Below, piece after piece: positions 37,806 through 46,900 of a stretch of DNA of 64,000 bases. The translations under genes were made by a program, and so were the position numbers. The notes below the pieces were generated by a model. It saw nothing but the letters and a program-made list of their open reading frames with translations, made no database searches and was not told the DNA's origin. Source of the DNA: Brachybacterium endophyticum (GTDB lineage Bacteria > Actinomycetota > Actinomycetes > Actinomycetales > Dermabacteraceae); NCBI RefSeq assembly GCF_003130585.1, contig NZ_QFKX01000001.1:806001-870000 (forward strand). The letters run 5' to 3'. Each line of letters begins with the position of its first letter. Positions within the stretch are counted from its first letter, which is position 1.

Positions 37806-38534
37806 ATGAGCAGCGATCTGGTCGACACCACCGAGATGTATCTCAAGACGGTGTTCGAACTGCATGAGGCGGGCATCCCTCCGATGCGCGCGAGGATCGC
37901 CGATCGTCTCGGGCATTCCGGCCCCACGGTCTCCCAGACCGTGGCGCGCATGGAGCGCGACGACCTCCTGCACCTGGACGACGAGCGCAGGATCATGCTG
38001 ACCGAGAAGGGGCAGTCGATCGCCACGGACGTGATGCGCAAGCACCGTCTGGCCGAGCGTCACCTGATCGAGCAGGTGGGTCTGCCCTTCGAGCTCGTCC
38101 ACGAGGAAGCCTGCCGCTGGGAGCACGTGATGAGCCGCGAGGTCGAGGAGCGCATCGCCCAGCAGATCTCCGCACCGTTCGTCGACCCCTACGGCAACCC
38201 GATCCCGGGCCTGCCCGAGCTCGGCATCGACGTCGGCGACGAGACCGGCGTCACTGCCGAAGGTCAAGACTCGGCAAGCTGGCACGGCACCCTCGACCGC
38301 GCTCTGGGCGGCTCCGGCTCCCTCGAGCTGCGGCTGCGCAGGATCGGGGAGACCGCTCAGACCCATGTCGAGCTCCTGCGGGATCTCGCAGGTCACGGGA
38401 TCCTCCCAGGAAAGACCTTCCGCGCGGAGCGGGATCCTGCGGGCTTCCGTCTGACCGGCGGTGGCCAGGAGCCGGTGATCGTCGACGAGGAGACCGCCGG
38501 CCAGCTGGTCGTCACGCCTGCGAGGGCCGAGTAA
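37806..38534 (+). CDS. ideR: DtxR/IdeR-type iron-dependent regulator
   Basis: A 242-residue metal-dependent repressor. The winged helix is at residues 1-65 (DTTEMYLKTVFELHE, HSGPTVSQTVARMERD). The metal ligands of IdeR/DtxR are all present with numbering shifted by one: Met11, Cys103, Glu106 and His107 for the primary site, and His80, Glu84 and His99 for the ancillary site. The SH3-like third domain follows a flexible linker (about 150-165) and is present. So it should be a functional iron sensor of the DtxR type rather than MntR. No iron box was recognised in this window. Confidence 0.9.
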   Translation: MSSDLVDTTEMYLKTVFELHEAGIPPMRARIADRLGHSGPTVSQTVARMERDDLLHLDDERRIMLTEKGQSIATDVMRKHRLAERHLIEQVGLPFELVHEEACRWEHVMSREVEERIAQQISAPFVDPYGNPIPGLPELGIDVGDETGVTAEGQDSASWHGTLDRALGGSGSLELRLRRIGETAQTHVELLRDLAGHGILPGKTFRAERDPAGFRLTGGGQEPVIVDEETAGQLVVTPARAE

Positions 38535-38543
38535 AGAGTCGGC

Positions 38544-38562
38544 AAGGTCTTCCCCAGACCTT
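38544..38562 (+). terminator. Small hairpin after the DtxR gene
   Basis: AAGGTCT and AGACCTT form a 7-bp stem with loop TCCCC, 10 nt after the stop codon, followed by CCC. It is a weak terminator candidate. Confidence 0.45.
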
Positions 38563-38579
38563 CCCAGGATCGGCATCGA

Positions 38580-38727
38580 GCACGGGCTCGGCTCCTTAGA
38601 GTCGAGCCCGTGCCGTATTCCGGAGGGGTCGGCACGGGCCACCGGGTCCGGCGCGCAGCGCCCCGGCCGGCCATCCGATGACGAAGCCGAATTCTCCGCC
38701 TGTGCGGAGGCACAGGGGAGCCCTTAC
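38580..38727 (+). promoter_or_regulatory. Structured leader of the NlpC/P60 gene, possible riboswitch or attenuator
   Basis: Three segments compete for pairing: GCACGGGCTCG (38580-38590) pairs perfectly with CGAGCCCGTGC (38603-38613). The overlapping GCCCGTGCCG can instead pair with CGGCACGGGC about 15 nt further on. A possible -10, TAGAGT, is at 38597-38602; if used, only the second hairpin would be in the RNA. Further down, GCCGAAT, a CCTGTGC/GCACAGG hairpin with GCGGAGG, and GGGGAGCC recall the 5' half of the ydaO (c-di-AMP) riboswitch that often precedes actinobacterial cell-wall hydrolase genes. The remaining ydaO parts are not seen before the start codon, so that identity is weak. Confidence 0.35.
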
Positions 38728-39765
38728 GTGTCGAAGACTGCGATGAACACGCACCGCCGAGCCATGCGCCCGGTGACGCCCGCCGCCCGCGCCGGACGCA
38801 CCGCTGCCGGTGCCGCGATCGCCGCCACCATGCTGTTCGGCGGCTCCGCTGTCGCCTCGGCCGACGGCTCCACCGAGGCCGGCACCGCCAACGGTGTCGC
38901 AGCCGGTGGCGAGGCACCCGCGAAGCTCCCGGCGCCGGCCGCCACGTCGACCACGCTGAAGACTCTCGAGAAGTCCAAGGACGTTTCCCCGGAGAGCCTG
39001 AAGAGCGCGAAGGTCTCCGGCTCCATGAACGTGGTCTCCGGGGAGCAGATCCGGGAGCAGAAGGAGCAGGAGCGCCAGGAGAAGAAGGCGCAGGAGCAGC
39101 GCGAGCAGGAGCAGCAGGCGTCCTCCGAGGACACCGCCGACTCCCAGGAGCGCAGCGAGCAGGGCGGCCAGAGCCAGCGGGCCCAGGGCGACGAGCAGCA
39201 GAGCGCGCAGCAGGAGAGCACGGAGCAGCAGGACCAGGGCACTGAGCAGGCCTCCTCCTCGCACAGCTCGCGTGGGCAGTCCTCGAGCACCGCCGGCTCC
39301 TCGCACTCCAGCCGCTCCACCGGTGAGTCCGCGAGCTCGTCCTCGACCTCGACCTCGACCTCCTCGAAGCCCGCCAAGAAGAAGCCCTCGGAGTCCTCCT
39401 CCTCCGACGCTCCCGCCTCCTCGAGCGCGTCGGGCAGCGGGCTCGCCGGCACCGCGCAGACCGGTATCGGCACCCCGTACGTCTTCGGCGGCACCAGCAC
39501 CAGCGGCTGGGACTGCTCGGGCTTCACCCAGTGGGTCTACGCCCAGAACGGGATCAGCATCCCCCGCACCGACTCGGCGCAGGCCGCGGCCGGTCGCACG
39601 ATCTCCAAGTCCGAGGCCCGCCCCGGCGACATCATCCGCAAGCCCGGCCACGTCGGCATCTACATGGGCGGTGACATGATGATCGACGCGGGCAACCCGC
39701 GCGTGGACACGACCTACCGCCACATCTACTCGGGCAACTGGACGTTCCACACCTACACCCACTGA
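38728..39765 (+). CDS. Secreted NlpC/P60 peptidoglycan hydrolase
   Basis: A 345-residue exported protein. It has a signal peptide (residues ~1-45, hydrophobic core AAGAAIAATMLFGGSAVASA). A Gln/Glu-rich predicted coil (108-175) and a Ser/Thr-rich linker (176-235) follow. The C-terminal NlpC/P60 domain (238-345) is expected to cut peptidoglycan stem peptides (D-Glu-mDAP-type bonds). The catalytic Cys263 is in WDCSGFTQWVY, and His308 is in KPGHVGIYMGG; the third polar residue is probably Asn323. The GTG start has AGGGGAG 8 nt upstream; the ATG at 38743 is an alternative. A strong terminator follows. Confidence 0.9.
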   Translation: MSKTAMNTHRRAMRPVTPAARAGRTAAGAAIAATMLFGGSAVASADGSTEAGTANGVAAGGEAPAKLPAPAATSTTLKTLEKSKDVSPESLKSAKVSGSMNVVSGEQIREQKEQERQEKKAQEQREQEQQASSEDTADSQERSEQGGQSQRAQGDEQQSAQQESTEQQDQGTEQASSSHSSRGQSSSTAGSSHSSRSTGESASSSSTSTSTSSKPAKKKPSESSSSDAPASSSASGSGLAGTAQTGIGTPYVFGGTSTSGWDCSGFTQWVYAQNGISIPRTDSAQAAAGRTISKSEARPGDIIRKPGHVGIYMGGDMMIDAGNPRVDTTYRHIYSGNWTFHTYTH

Positions 39766-39781
39766 TCCCTCCCCCGCGATC

Positions 39782-39822
39782 GCAGGTCGGCCCCGCACTC
39801 CCGGAGTGCGGGGCCGACCTGC
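39782..39822 (+). terminator. Terminator after the NlpC/P60 gene
   Basis: A perfect 18-bp GC-rich stem with the 5-nt loop CCCGG, 16 nt past the stop codon. Confidence 0.85.
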
Positions 39823-39957
39823 ATCCACCCCACGTCCGGCCGGGTCGAGGTCCCTCCGGCGGATCCACAGCCCGGCGTGGCAGGCTGTCGGTGGTCATCG
39901 GCCGACGGGGGAGTGCGCCCTGGTGCCGACGATGTCGGGATCGAGAGAGGAACAGCG

Positions 39958-40791
39958 ATGAGTGCTCTGCGTCAGCTGGCCGCCGGCCTGCTGCTCGTGC
40001 TGGCCGCCGTGGTCGGGACGGCATGGTTGCCGGGCACCTGGCTGCAGCACAACGTGGTCGAGCGCGAGGGCTTCCTCGCGGTCGCCGAGCCGCTGGGGGA
40101 GGACTCCTCGACCCAGGACGCGCTCAGCGACGCCGCCATCGATCAGGTGCTGGGCAACGGGATGATCCCCGATGCGGCCCGCGAGTCGGTGACCCCCGTC
40201 GCCCAGGAGCAGGCTGCCTCGTTCACCACGACGAGCAGCTACCAGCAGATGTGGGACACGACGATGGGATCCCTCCACGACGGTCTCTTCGCCCAGGGTG
40301 ACTCGACGGTCGAGGTCGACCTCTCCCCGGCGGTAGACGCGATCGTCGACCCGATCGAGGACAAGCTGCCCTTCGGCCTGACGCTGCCGCGGCCCGATCA
40401 TCCGACGGTGACGCTGACGACCATCCCGGATCTCCCGGTCCTGCGGGGAGCGGCCGAGGCGCTGCCGTACGCGAGCTGGGCGCTGCCGACCATGATCGGG
40501 CTGATCCTGCTCGCCCTGCTGATCGCCTCCCGTCGGCGCTCCGCGCTGGTGGGCGCCGGGATCGCGACCCTCGTCGCCGGGGGCATCGGGCTCCTGCTCG
40601 CTGCGGGGATCGGTGCGATCGTGCCCGGGTCCGTGGACGGCTCGGAGTTCCTGGGACCGATCGTGCAGGGATTCGAGGCCCGCTTCAGCGCCGACATCGC
40701 GCCCCGCGCCATCGTGATGACCGGTATCGGTGCCGTCGTGATCGTGATCGGTGCGGTGCTGCTGGGTGTGGACCGTCGGCCCCGGCGGTAG
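39958..40791 (+). CDS. Membrane protein with extracytoplasmic domain
   Basis: A 277-residue protein. It has an N-terminal membrane helix (residues ~5-27) and an extracytoplasmic region of about 140 residues containing AVDAIVDPIEDKLPFGLTLP. Three C-terminal membrane helices follow (about 175-195, 203-228 and 250-270) and a short basic tail. I do not recognise a named family, though similar single-domain proteins are common in Micrococcales. ATG 39958 has AGAGGAA 6-12 nt upstream. Both neighbours are separated from it by hairpins or a convergent gene. Confidence 0.72.
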   Translation: MSALRQLAAGLLLVLAAVVGTAWLPGTWLQHNVVEREGFLAVAEPLGEDSSTQDALSDAAIDQVLGNGMIPDAARESVTPVAQEQAASFTTTSSYQQMWDTTMGSLHDGLFAQGDSTVEVDLSPAVDAIVDPIEDKLPFGLTLPRPDHPTVTLTTIPDLPVLRGAAEALPYASWALPTMIGLILLALLIASRRRSALVGAGIATLVAGGIGLLLAAGIGAIVPGSVDGSEFLGPIVQGFEARFSADIAPRAIVMTGIGAVVIVIGAVLLGVDRRPRR

Positions 40792-40812
40792 CCCGCCCGC
40801 AGTCGGACGGGA

Positions 40813-41075
40813 TCACTCGGACCGACGAGCCTCCGGTGACTCCTGCGCGTCCCAGCTCTGCGCAACCGGGTCCCGATACGCAGCGACGAGAGCGTGCACA
40901 TCGGCGGTCTGACGCCGGATCCAGAGAGCTGCCAGGACCAGGACGAGCAGCAGACCTGGCTGATCCACGAGTGCAGGAGCCGCTCGCCGGGCCACCACAG
41001 CCATAGGAGCCCCGCGAACACCACCGGTCGCACTGTCACCTTCGCCCACAGCAGGCGTAGACCGTCCCGGCTCAT
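40813..41075 (-). pseudogene. Small two-TM protein gene with apparent frameshift
   Basis: An ATG at 41075, 7 nt after a good leaderless -10 (TATCGT, 41083-41088 on the minus strand), starts a frame encoding SRDGLRLLWAKVTVRPVVF and a hydrophobic stretch ending LLHSWI. From about 40963 the sensible sequence moves to another frame: VDQPGLLLVLVLAALWIRRQ, a second membrane helix and a polar tail ending EARRSE with stop at 40813. Joined, they give an ~87-residue two-helix membrane protein. Alone, the first frame runs on as nonsense antisense of the upstream gene. It may be a true frameshift, a sequencing error or a programmed shift. Confidence 0.5.
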
Positions 41076-41152
41076 GCTCGCCACGATATCGGGCCTCGTC
41101 CCGAAGCACGATGACGGGTCTCCTCCCAGGGGATGAACTGACGCTGAAAGGG

Positions 41153-41181
41153 TTCAACCCGGGATCGGGGGAGGCTACGTT
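41153..41181 (+). promoter_or_regulatory. Promoter of the secreted tendamistat-like gene
   Basis: TTCAAC (41153-41158) and TACGTT (41176-41181) are 17 bp apart. The -35 is embedded in the small inverted repeat GGGTTCAACCC. The leader would be about 43 nt. Confidence 0.5.
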
Positions 41182-41230
41182 GAGCGGGACGCGCGCCACA
41201 GACAGTCCACCACCGATGGAAGTGACACTC

Positions 41231-41551
41231 ATGCACGCGAAACTCTCACCCGCCAAGATCGGTCTGGCCCTGGCCGCAGCAGTCCTCACGATGGGCGCTG
41301 CACTGCCGGCGACGGCCGCCCCGACGGCGTCGGCTGACGACGGTCCGTCCACCAAGGACGTCCCGCAGTGCGTCTGGGCCTGGTCCAACGAGTACGACGA
41401 CGTCATCGTCCACAACGCATGCGGCAACTACCAGCGCTACAAGGTCGTCATGGCCTTCGGGCCCGACTTGCCGTGCGCCACGCTGGCGCCGGGTCAGGAG
41501 CACAGCTGGAGAGACCCTTCAGGACGGTTCGACGGACTCGTCTCCTGCTGA
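41231..41551 (+). CDS. Secreted small disulphide protein, tendamistat-like
   Basis: A 106-residue exported protein with a signal peptide (hydrophobic core IGLALAAAVLTMGAALP, cleavage probably after ATAA or TASA). The mature ~70 residues contain four cysteines (47, 64, 82, 106) spaced 17/18/24, close to the 16/18/28 of the alpha-amylase inhibitor tendamistat. There is local similarity at YKVVMAFGPDLPCATLAPGQ. The WRY triplet that blocks amylase in tendamistat is not present between the first two cysteines (WAWSNEYDD instead), so amylase inhibition should not be assumed. The fold assignment is from pattern only. ATG 41231 was chosen over 41216 because GGAAGTG precedes it. Confidence 0.6.
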   Translation: MHAKLSPAKIGLALAAAVLTMGAALPATAAPTASADDGPSTKDVPQCVWAWSNEYDDVIVHNACGNYQRYKVVMAFGPDLPCATLAPGQEHSWRDPSGRFDGLVSC

Positions 41552-41563
41552 CGCCCGCACGGC

Positions 41564-41600
41564 GAACGCCCCTGCTTCCTCCGAGGATGCAGGGGCGTTC
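41564..41600 (+). terminator. Terminator after the tendamistat-like gene
   Basis: GAACGCCCCTGC and GCAGGGGCGTTC form a perfect 12-bp stem. The 13-nt interior (TTCCTCCGAGGAT) can itself pair partly. TTC follows the stem. Confidence 0.8.
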
Positions 41601-41630
41601 TTCGCGATCGCCGAACTGCGTGGTCATCGG

Positions 41631-41703
41631 TGCCCCCGGCGCGATTCGAACGCGCGACACCCGCTTTAGGAGAGCGGTGCTCTATCCCCTGAGCTACGGG
41701 GGC
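41631..41703 (-). tRNA. tRNA-Arg, anticodon CCU
   Basis: A 73-nt cloverleaf on the minus strand. The acceptor stem is GCCCCCG/CGGGGGC, the D arm contains AGCTCAGGGGATAGAGC, and the anticodon arm is CCGCT-CTCCTAA-AGCGG with anticodon CCT. The T arm is GCGCG-TTCGAAT-CGCGC and the discriminator is A. It decodes AGG, a rare arginine codon in GC-rich actinobacteria. The CCA end is not encoded (the next bases are CCG). Confidence 0.95.
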
Positions 41704-41772
41704 GGAACCGCCGACCATCCTACGGTACGGAGCACCCTGGGCCGCTCCCGCCCTGCGTGACAGGATCGGGGA

Positions 41773-42579
41773 GTGAGCACCTCCACCCTGCCCGTCGCCC
41801 TGGCTCAGATCGTCGTGGACGAGGAGCCTGACCGGGCCCGCGAACGGGCGGTCGCAGCCCTCGAGGAGGGCATCGCCTCGGGTGCCCGTCTCGTCGTCCT
41901 GCCCGAGGCGACCCTCGCCCCCTTCGGCACCGATCTGGGTGCTGCGGCGCGTGTGCACGCGGCCGCGCTCGACGAGGCGCTGACCGCGGTGGCCGAGGAG
42001 GCCGGCGTGGTCGTGGTCGCCGGATCCTTCGAGGCCGCCGACGACGGGCGCGTGCACAACACGCTGATCGCCCGTGGCCCCGACGTGCACCGCGACTACC
42101 GGAAGATCCACCTCTACGACGCCTTCGGGGCGGATGAGTCACGGACCATCGCACCGGGGGAGGAGTTGGCGCTGATCGAGGTCGAAGGCACCACCGTCGC
42201 GCTCGCGACCTGCTACGACATCCGCTTCCCCGAGCAGTTCGTGGCTCTCGCGCGTGGGGGAGCGGACGTCATCGCGGTCCCGATGGCCTGGGGCGCCGGC
42301 CCCGGCAAGTCGGAGCAGCTGCGGGTGCTGCAGCGCGCCCGGGCCCTGGACTCCACCAGTCTGCTGGTGGCCGCGGACCAGATCGCGCCCCGGGACCACG
42401 AGGGGAAGGCCCCTCGCGGGGTCGGCGGAACCGTGGCCGTCTCGGCGCTGGGTGAGGTGATCGCGCATGCGCGCGACGGGGAGCAGATCCTGCGGGTCGA
42501 CCTGGACGTCGGCTCCGTCGCCGAGGTGCGTCGAACCCTGCCGGTGCTCGAGGGGCGCCCGTCGATCCCGCGGGCTTGA
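41773..42579 (+). CDS. Carbon-nitrogen hydrolase (nitrilase superfamily)
   Basis: A 268-residue amidase-type enzyme with the complete nitrilase triad: Glu45 in VVLPEATLAPFG, Lys111 in DYRKIHLYDAFG and Cys147 in VALATCYDIRFPEQF. This pattern matches the Nit/omega-amidase-like branch, which hydrolyses small amides such as deaminated glutathione or alpha-ketoglutaramate. The precise substrate is not determined by the sequence. The GTG start follows CAGGAT by 6 nt. The gene stands alone between the tRNA and a terminator shared with the next gene. Confidence 0.9.
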   Translation: MSTSTLPVALAQIVVDEEPDRARERAVAALEEGIASGARLVVLPEATLAPFGTDLGAAARVHAAALDEALTAVAEEAGVVVVAGSFEAADDGRVHNTLIARGPDVHRDYRKIHLYDAFGADESRTIAPGEELALIEVEGTTVALATCYDIRFPEQFVALARGGADVIAVPMAWGAGPGKSEQLRVLQRARALDSTSLLVAADQIAPRDHEGKAPRGVGGTVAVSALGEVIAHARDGEQILRVDLDVGSVAEVRRTLPVLEGRPSIPRA

Positions 42580-42653
42580 TCCGACCTGAGCCCAGGGGCG
42601 GCACGAGGGGCACTGTGTGCTGTTGTGCGGACGGGCAGCATGCGGACAGACGA

Positions 42654-42683
42654 ACGGCGCCGGACCCGAAGGTCCGGCGCCGT
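42654..42683. terminator. Bidirectional hairpin after the nitrilase gene
   Basis: ACGGCGCCGGACC and its complement form a perfect 13-bp stem closed by the tetraloop CGAA, between two convergent genes. Confidence 0.85.
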
Positions 42684-42712
42684 CGTGACGGCCGATCGGC
42701 CGTGGAGCGGTC

Positions 42713-42889
42713 TCAGAGGTTGCCGAGGCCGTCCTTCGCCTGGTCGGCGCCCTTACCGATCGCGTCGTCGAACTGATCGGGGGCAGCGTCCTGCGCCTTG
42801 TCCGAGGCGCCGTCGATGCCCTTCTCGACCTGATCCGAGTGCTCGGATGCGAAGTCCTTGCCCTTGTCGAAAGCGTCGTTGAGGCCCAT
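42713..42889 (-). CDS. Rv0909/MT0933-type antitoxin-like small protein
   Basis: A 58-residue acidic amphipathic protein (MGLNDAFDKGKDFASEHSDQ, then GASDKAQDA and QAKDGLGNL). It resembles the actinobacterial MT0933-type antitoxin family, named after M. tuberculosis Rv0909. Such proteins are also similar to CsbD-like stress proteins, and here no toxin gene is adjacent, so an orphan stress protein is at least as likely. ATG 42889 has AAGGAG 7-12 nt upstream. Confidence 0.75.
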   Translation of the reverse strand: MGLNDAFDKGKDFASEHSDQVEKGIDGASDKAQDAAPDQFDDAIGKGADQAKDGLGNL

Positions 42890-43051
42890 GAGGAGCTCCT
42901 TTCGTCGGCTGACTCGCTCCGGTCGGAGCGACACAGCTCACGCTAGAAGGGAGTCGCCACCGATCGCAAAGAATCCGTCCACACTCCGCCATATCTGACG
43001 GTTCGCGCGCACTTGCGGCGAGAACCGGCCAGCAACAGGCATGATGTGTGC

Positions 43052-43861
43052 ATGGATTCGATCGAACGCCCCAAGGACAGGAGTGGGCGCTGGGACCGTG
43101 TGCTCGCGATGCTCGCCCAGCACCGCAGCCTGAGCGTCACCGAGGTCGCCCGTGAGCTCGGGATCAGCGAGTCGACCGTGCGCCGCGACTTCGTGGAGAT
43201 GGAGCGCGCCCAGCTCGGCCGCCGCACCCACGGCGGCATCGTCGCGATCGACGTCGCCTACTCGCTGGCCACCACGCCGCGGGACAACGACGACGCCGCG
43301 GCCGACCGCGAGCGGGTCGCTGCCGCGGCGGCAGCGCTCGTGCGTCCGGGCCAGATCGTGGGCTTCAACGGCGGGCGGACGACGACGGCCACCGCTCGCC
43401 GCGCCGTCTCCCGCCCCGACATCGACTCCCGCGACGGCGCCCCCGGCATGACCGTCGTCTGCGCGGCCCTGAACATCGCGACCGAGGCCGTCCTGCGGCC
43501 GGCGGTGCGCACAGTGGTGCTCGGCGGGGTCGCAGAGCCCTACTCCTTCGAGCTCACCGGGCCGCTCGCCACCGCCACCATGCGGGACCTCTGGTTGGAC
43601 ACGATGTTCGTGGGCATGATCGGCCTGGACGTCGATGCCGGGCTGACCTGCAACTCGGATGCGGAGGCAGGGGTCACGCGCACGATGATCGGCCACTCGC
43701 GGCGGGTCGTCGGCCTCGCCACGGCCGACAAGTTCGGCCTGCGCGCGCTCGCGGGCATCTGCCCGGTCGCCGCGCTCACGGACCTGGTGATCGCCGGTGG
43801 GGTCGCAGAGCCCCTGCGGGAGCATCTCGCCGAGCACGAGGTGCGGCTCCACGAGGTCTGA
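43052..43861 (+). CDS. DeoR-family sugar-type regulator
   Basis: A 269-residue repressor with the DeoR helix-turn-helix near the N-terminus (SVTEVARELGISESTVRRDF, RTHGGIV). The DeoRC effector domain follows, which normally senses a sugar phosphate: GQIVGFNGGRTTTATAR, FVGMIGLDVDAGLTCNSDAEAG and ATADKFGLRALAGICPV. The ATG at 43052 follows CATGAT by 6 nt. It stands alone, with no sugar operon nearby, so its target is elsewhere or is itself. Confidence 0.88.
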   Translation: MDSIERPKDRSGRWDRVLAMLAQHRSLSVTEVARELGISESTVRRDFVEMERAQLGRRTHGGIVAIDVAYSLATTPRDNDDAAADRERVAAAAAALVRPGQIVGFNGGRTTTATARRAVSRPDIDSRDGAPGMTVVCAALNIATEAVLRPAVRTVVLGGVAEPYSFELTGPLATATMRDLWLDTMFVGMIGLDVDAGLTCNSDAEAGVTRTMIGHSRRVVGLATADKFGLRALAGICPVAALTDLVIAGGVAEPLREHLAEHEVRLHEV

Positions 43862-43986
43862 GGTCCCGTCCGGGAACGGCGCGCGCCCTGTCGCGCGCGT
43901 GCATGTGACGAACCCTTGCGTGCCTGCATCCCGTGGCGCGGCACGCCTGCACGCCGGACACCGTCCCTGCCGGTAGCGTGGCCACC

Positions 43987-46900
43987 ATGTGGAGACTGCT
44001 GCGTGGGAAGAAGCACGCCGACGAGGGGCGCGACGCCGTCCGCGGCGCATCGCAGGAGGGGCCCGGGAGCCGGGCCGAGGACCATGACCAGGCCGCGGCG
44101 GCCGCGGCCCCGGATGCCCGCTCCTCCCGCCCCGGGTCGGTCCGCAGCGGCGCGAGCGCCGCGAGCGCGGACCCCGCCGACACCGGCGTGCACATCTCCA
44201 TCCAGCACCGCCTGGGCCCCACCGGAGCCGACGTCGCACCGGTGCAGGAGGAGGACAGCCTCCCGCGCCGCCGCGTGGACGATGCGCCGCTCAGCCGCCC
44301 CGACCGCGTCGGCAGCGCGCTGGACCGCTGGATGCTCCAGATCGCCGGGACCCGCAACGAGCCCTCCTTCCTCACGCGCATGCGCGCGGGCGAGCACGTG
44401 CTGGACCTGACCCACTGCCACCCCTCCGGTCTCGCCCAGCTCCTCGCGGGCCGTGGGCCGACGCGACTGTCCTCCCTCGTGCGCGAGGTCGGAGCACTCG
44501 CCGATGCGCGTGCCGAGGCGCGCGCGATCCGGGAGATCGCCGAGCGCCAGGCGGAGGAGGTGGGCCTGAGCACCTGCCATCTGGGCATCGGCGAGGCCAC
44601 CTGGATCCCCGAGGAGGGCGGGGAGCCCTTCCACGCCCCCGTGCTGGTCCGGCCGATCACGCTGCGGCTGCGCGGCAGCGCCCGCGAGGACGTCGACCTG
44701 GACCTGGACGCCACCGTCGACGTCAACCCGGTGCTGCTGCGCGCGCTGCGCGAGGCCGGGATCGCGGTGGATGCACGTGCGCTGCTGGCCACCACCGAGG
44801 GGCCCTACGGCTTCGACCCCACGCCGGTGATCGACGCCTTCAAGTCCCTCGGCCAGCCCCTTCCCGGCTTCCGCGTCGCCCAGGCCCTCGTGATCGGCAA
44901 CCTCATGGACGCCGCCGGCCAGCTCGTCGAGGACCTGCGGACCGAGCCGGCCGAATGGGCCGACAGCGACCTGGTGGCCGCGCTCGCCGGTGACCCCGAG
45001 GCGCGCGCCGCGATCACCGCGCGCAGCGAGCAGGCCCCCGCCGCGCCCGAGGAGTCCGACATGGTCACGGCGCTCTCGCCGGACCGGATGAACGTCCTCG
45101 CCCACGTGCTCGGCGGGGCCGACCTCGCCGTCTCGGCACCCCCCGGCACGGACCCGATCGACTTCGTCATCGATCTGGCCGCCGAGGCCAACGCACGCGG
45201 CAAGAGCGTCCTGGTGGTCTCCCAGCGTCGGCGGAACCTCGCCCATCTCGCGTCGATCGCCCGGGAGCGGGGGCTGGAGGACCTGGTCTTCGACCTCTCC
45301 CCGGACCCTTCCCTGCAGCGCAACGCCTCGCAGGCTCTCCTGCACAGCCTGCGCCGAGCGGGCTCCTTCAGCGCGCCGGTCTCCACCGAGGTGCCGCAGG
45401 AGCTCGCCGAGACGCGCAGCATCCTCAGCGGTCACGTCGAGGCGATGCACCGCATCCAGCAGCCCTGGAACGCCTCCGCGCACGACGCCCTCTCGGCGCT
45501 CGCGGCCCTGACCCGCATGCGTCCGGCTCCGCGCACCGAGGTGCGACTGGGCGCGGATGTCGCCGCGACGATGGTCGGCGAGGACCGTGAGCGCGGGGCC
45601 GAGGCGCTGCGCGAGGCCGCCCGCATCGGCGTGCTCTCGATCGGACCGGACGACACCGCCTGGTACGGCGCCCGCATCACCTCCGACACGCAGGCCGAGC
45701 ACGCTCTCGCCCTGGTCGGACGCCTGCGCGAGACCCTGCTGCCGCAGCTGCGCCGGGTCATCGAGCGCACCGGACCCGCGATCGGCCTCTCCGAGGCCCG
45801 CACCCTCGAGGCCATGATCGCCCGGGTGCAGCTGCTGCACCGTGTGCGCGGTGTGCTCTCGGTCTTCCAGTCGGCCGTGTTCAACGCCCCGCTGGACGAC
45901 CTGATCGCTGCGACGGCCGAGAAGGACTGGCGGCGCGAGCACGGTGTGGTCATGAGCTTCACGACCCGCCGACGGCTGCGCAAGGAGGCCGCTGCCCTGC
46001 AGCGCCCCGCGTCGCTGGCTCCCGACCTGCACGACTCCCTGCGCACCGTGCGGTCCGTGCGCGACGAGTGGCGAGCGGCCGACGGCGGCTCCGGGGCCTC
46101 GCCGAGCGTGCCCGACACGCTCGAGAACGCCGAACAGGTGCTCGAGAAGCTGCAGTCCCTGTGCGACGAGCTCGCCGTGCTGCTCGAGGGCACCCCGGCA
46201 GGCGGGGCGCTCACCCGCACCGATGTCGACGAGCTCGCCGCGCGTGCGGACGATCTGCACGCGGACCGGTCGGACCTCGTCGAGCTGCCCCGACGCACAA
46301 CGCTGCTGCGCTCGCTGGCCGCGGACGGACTGGGGGACCTCGTCGAGGACCTGCGCTCGCGCGGCGTGCGCGAGAAGCACGTCGGCGCCGAGCTGGACCT
46401 GGCCTGGTGGCAGAGCGTGCTCGAGCTGATCGCGCGCGCCGAGCCCACCATCTCGCAGTACGACGGCACCAGCCTCTCCCAGGTCGCCGAGCGGTTCCGC
46501 CGCCTCGACGCCGAGCACATGGAACGTGCGGCCTACCGCGTGCGCGGGGCGAGCGACGACCGCCTGGTCTCGACGATGAAGACCTTCCCGGACACCTCGC
46601 GGGCCGCGATCGCCGAGCTCGCACGCTCCTCGACCGTCTCCGTGCGCGACCTCGCCGCGAAGTACGAGGACATCCTGTTCGCCGCCCGCCCCACCTGGCT
46701 GGCCTCCCCGTACCTGGTGCCCCAGGTGGTCCCGCGCGGCCGCCACTTCGACCTTCTGATCGTCGCCGACGGCGGGCGCCTGCCGACGGCGGCTGCCCTC
46801 CCGGCCATCGCCCGCGCCGACCAGACCGTCGTCATCGGTGACGTGCTGGACCATGCGGAGTTCGAGGGGCCGGTGCTGCTGGACGACATGCTCGAGGTCG

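Noticed and set aside
42713-42889. Toxin-antitoxin module
   Set aside because: The antitoxin-like protein has no adjacent toxin gene: the neighbours are a nitrilase and a DeoR regulator.
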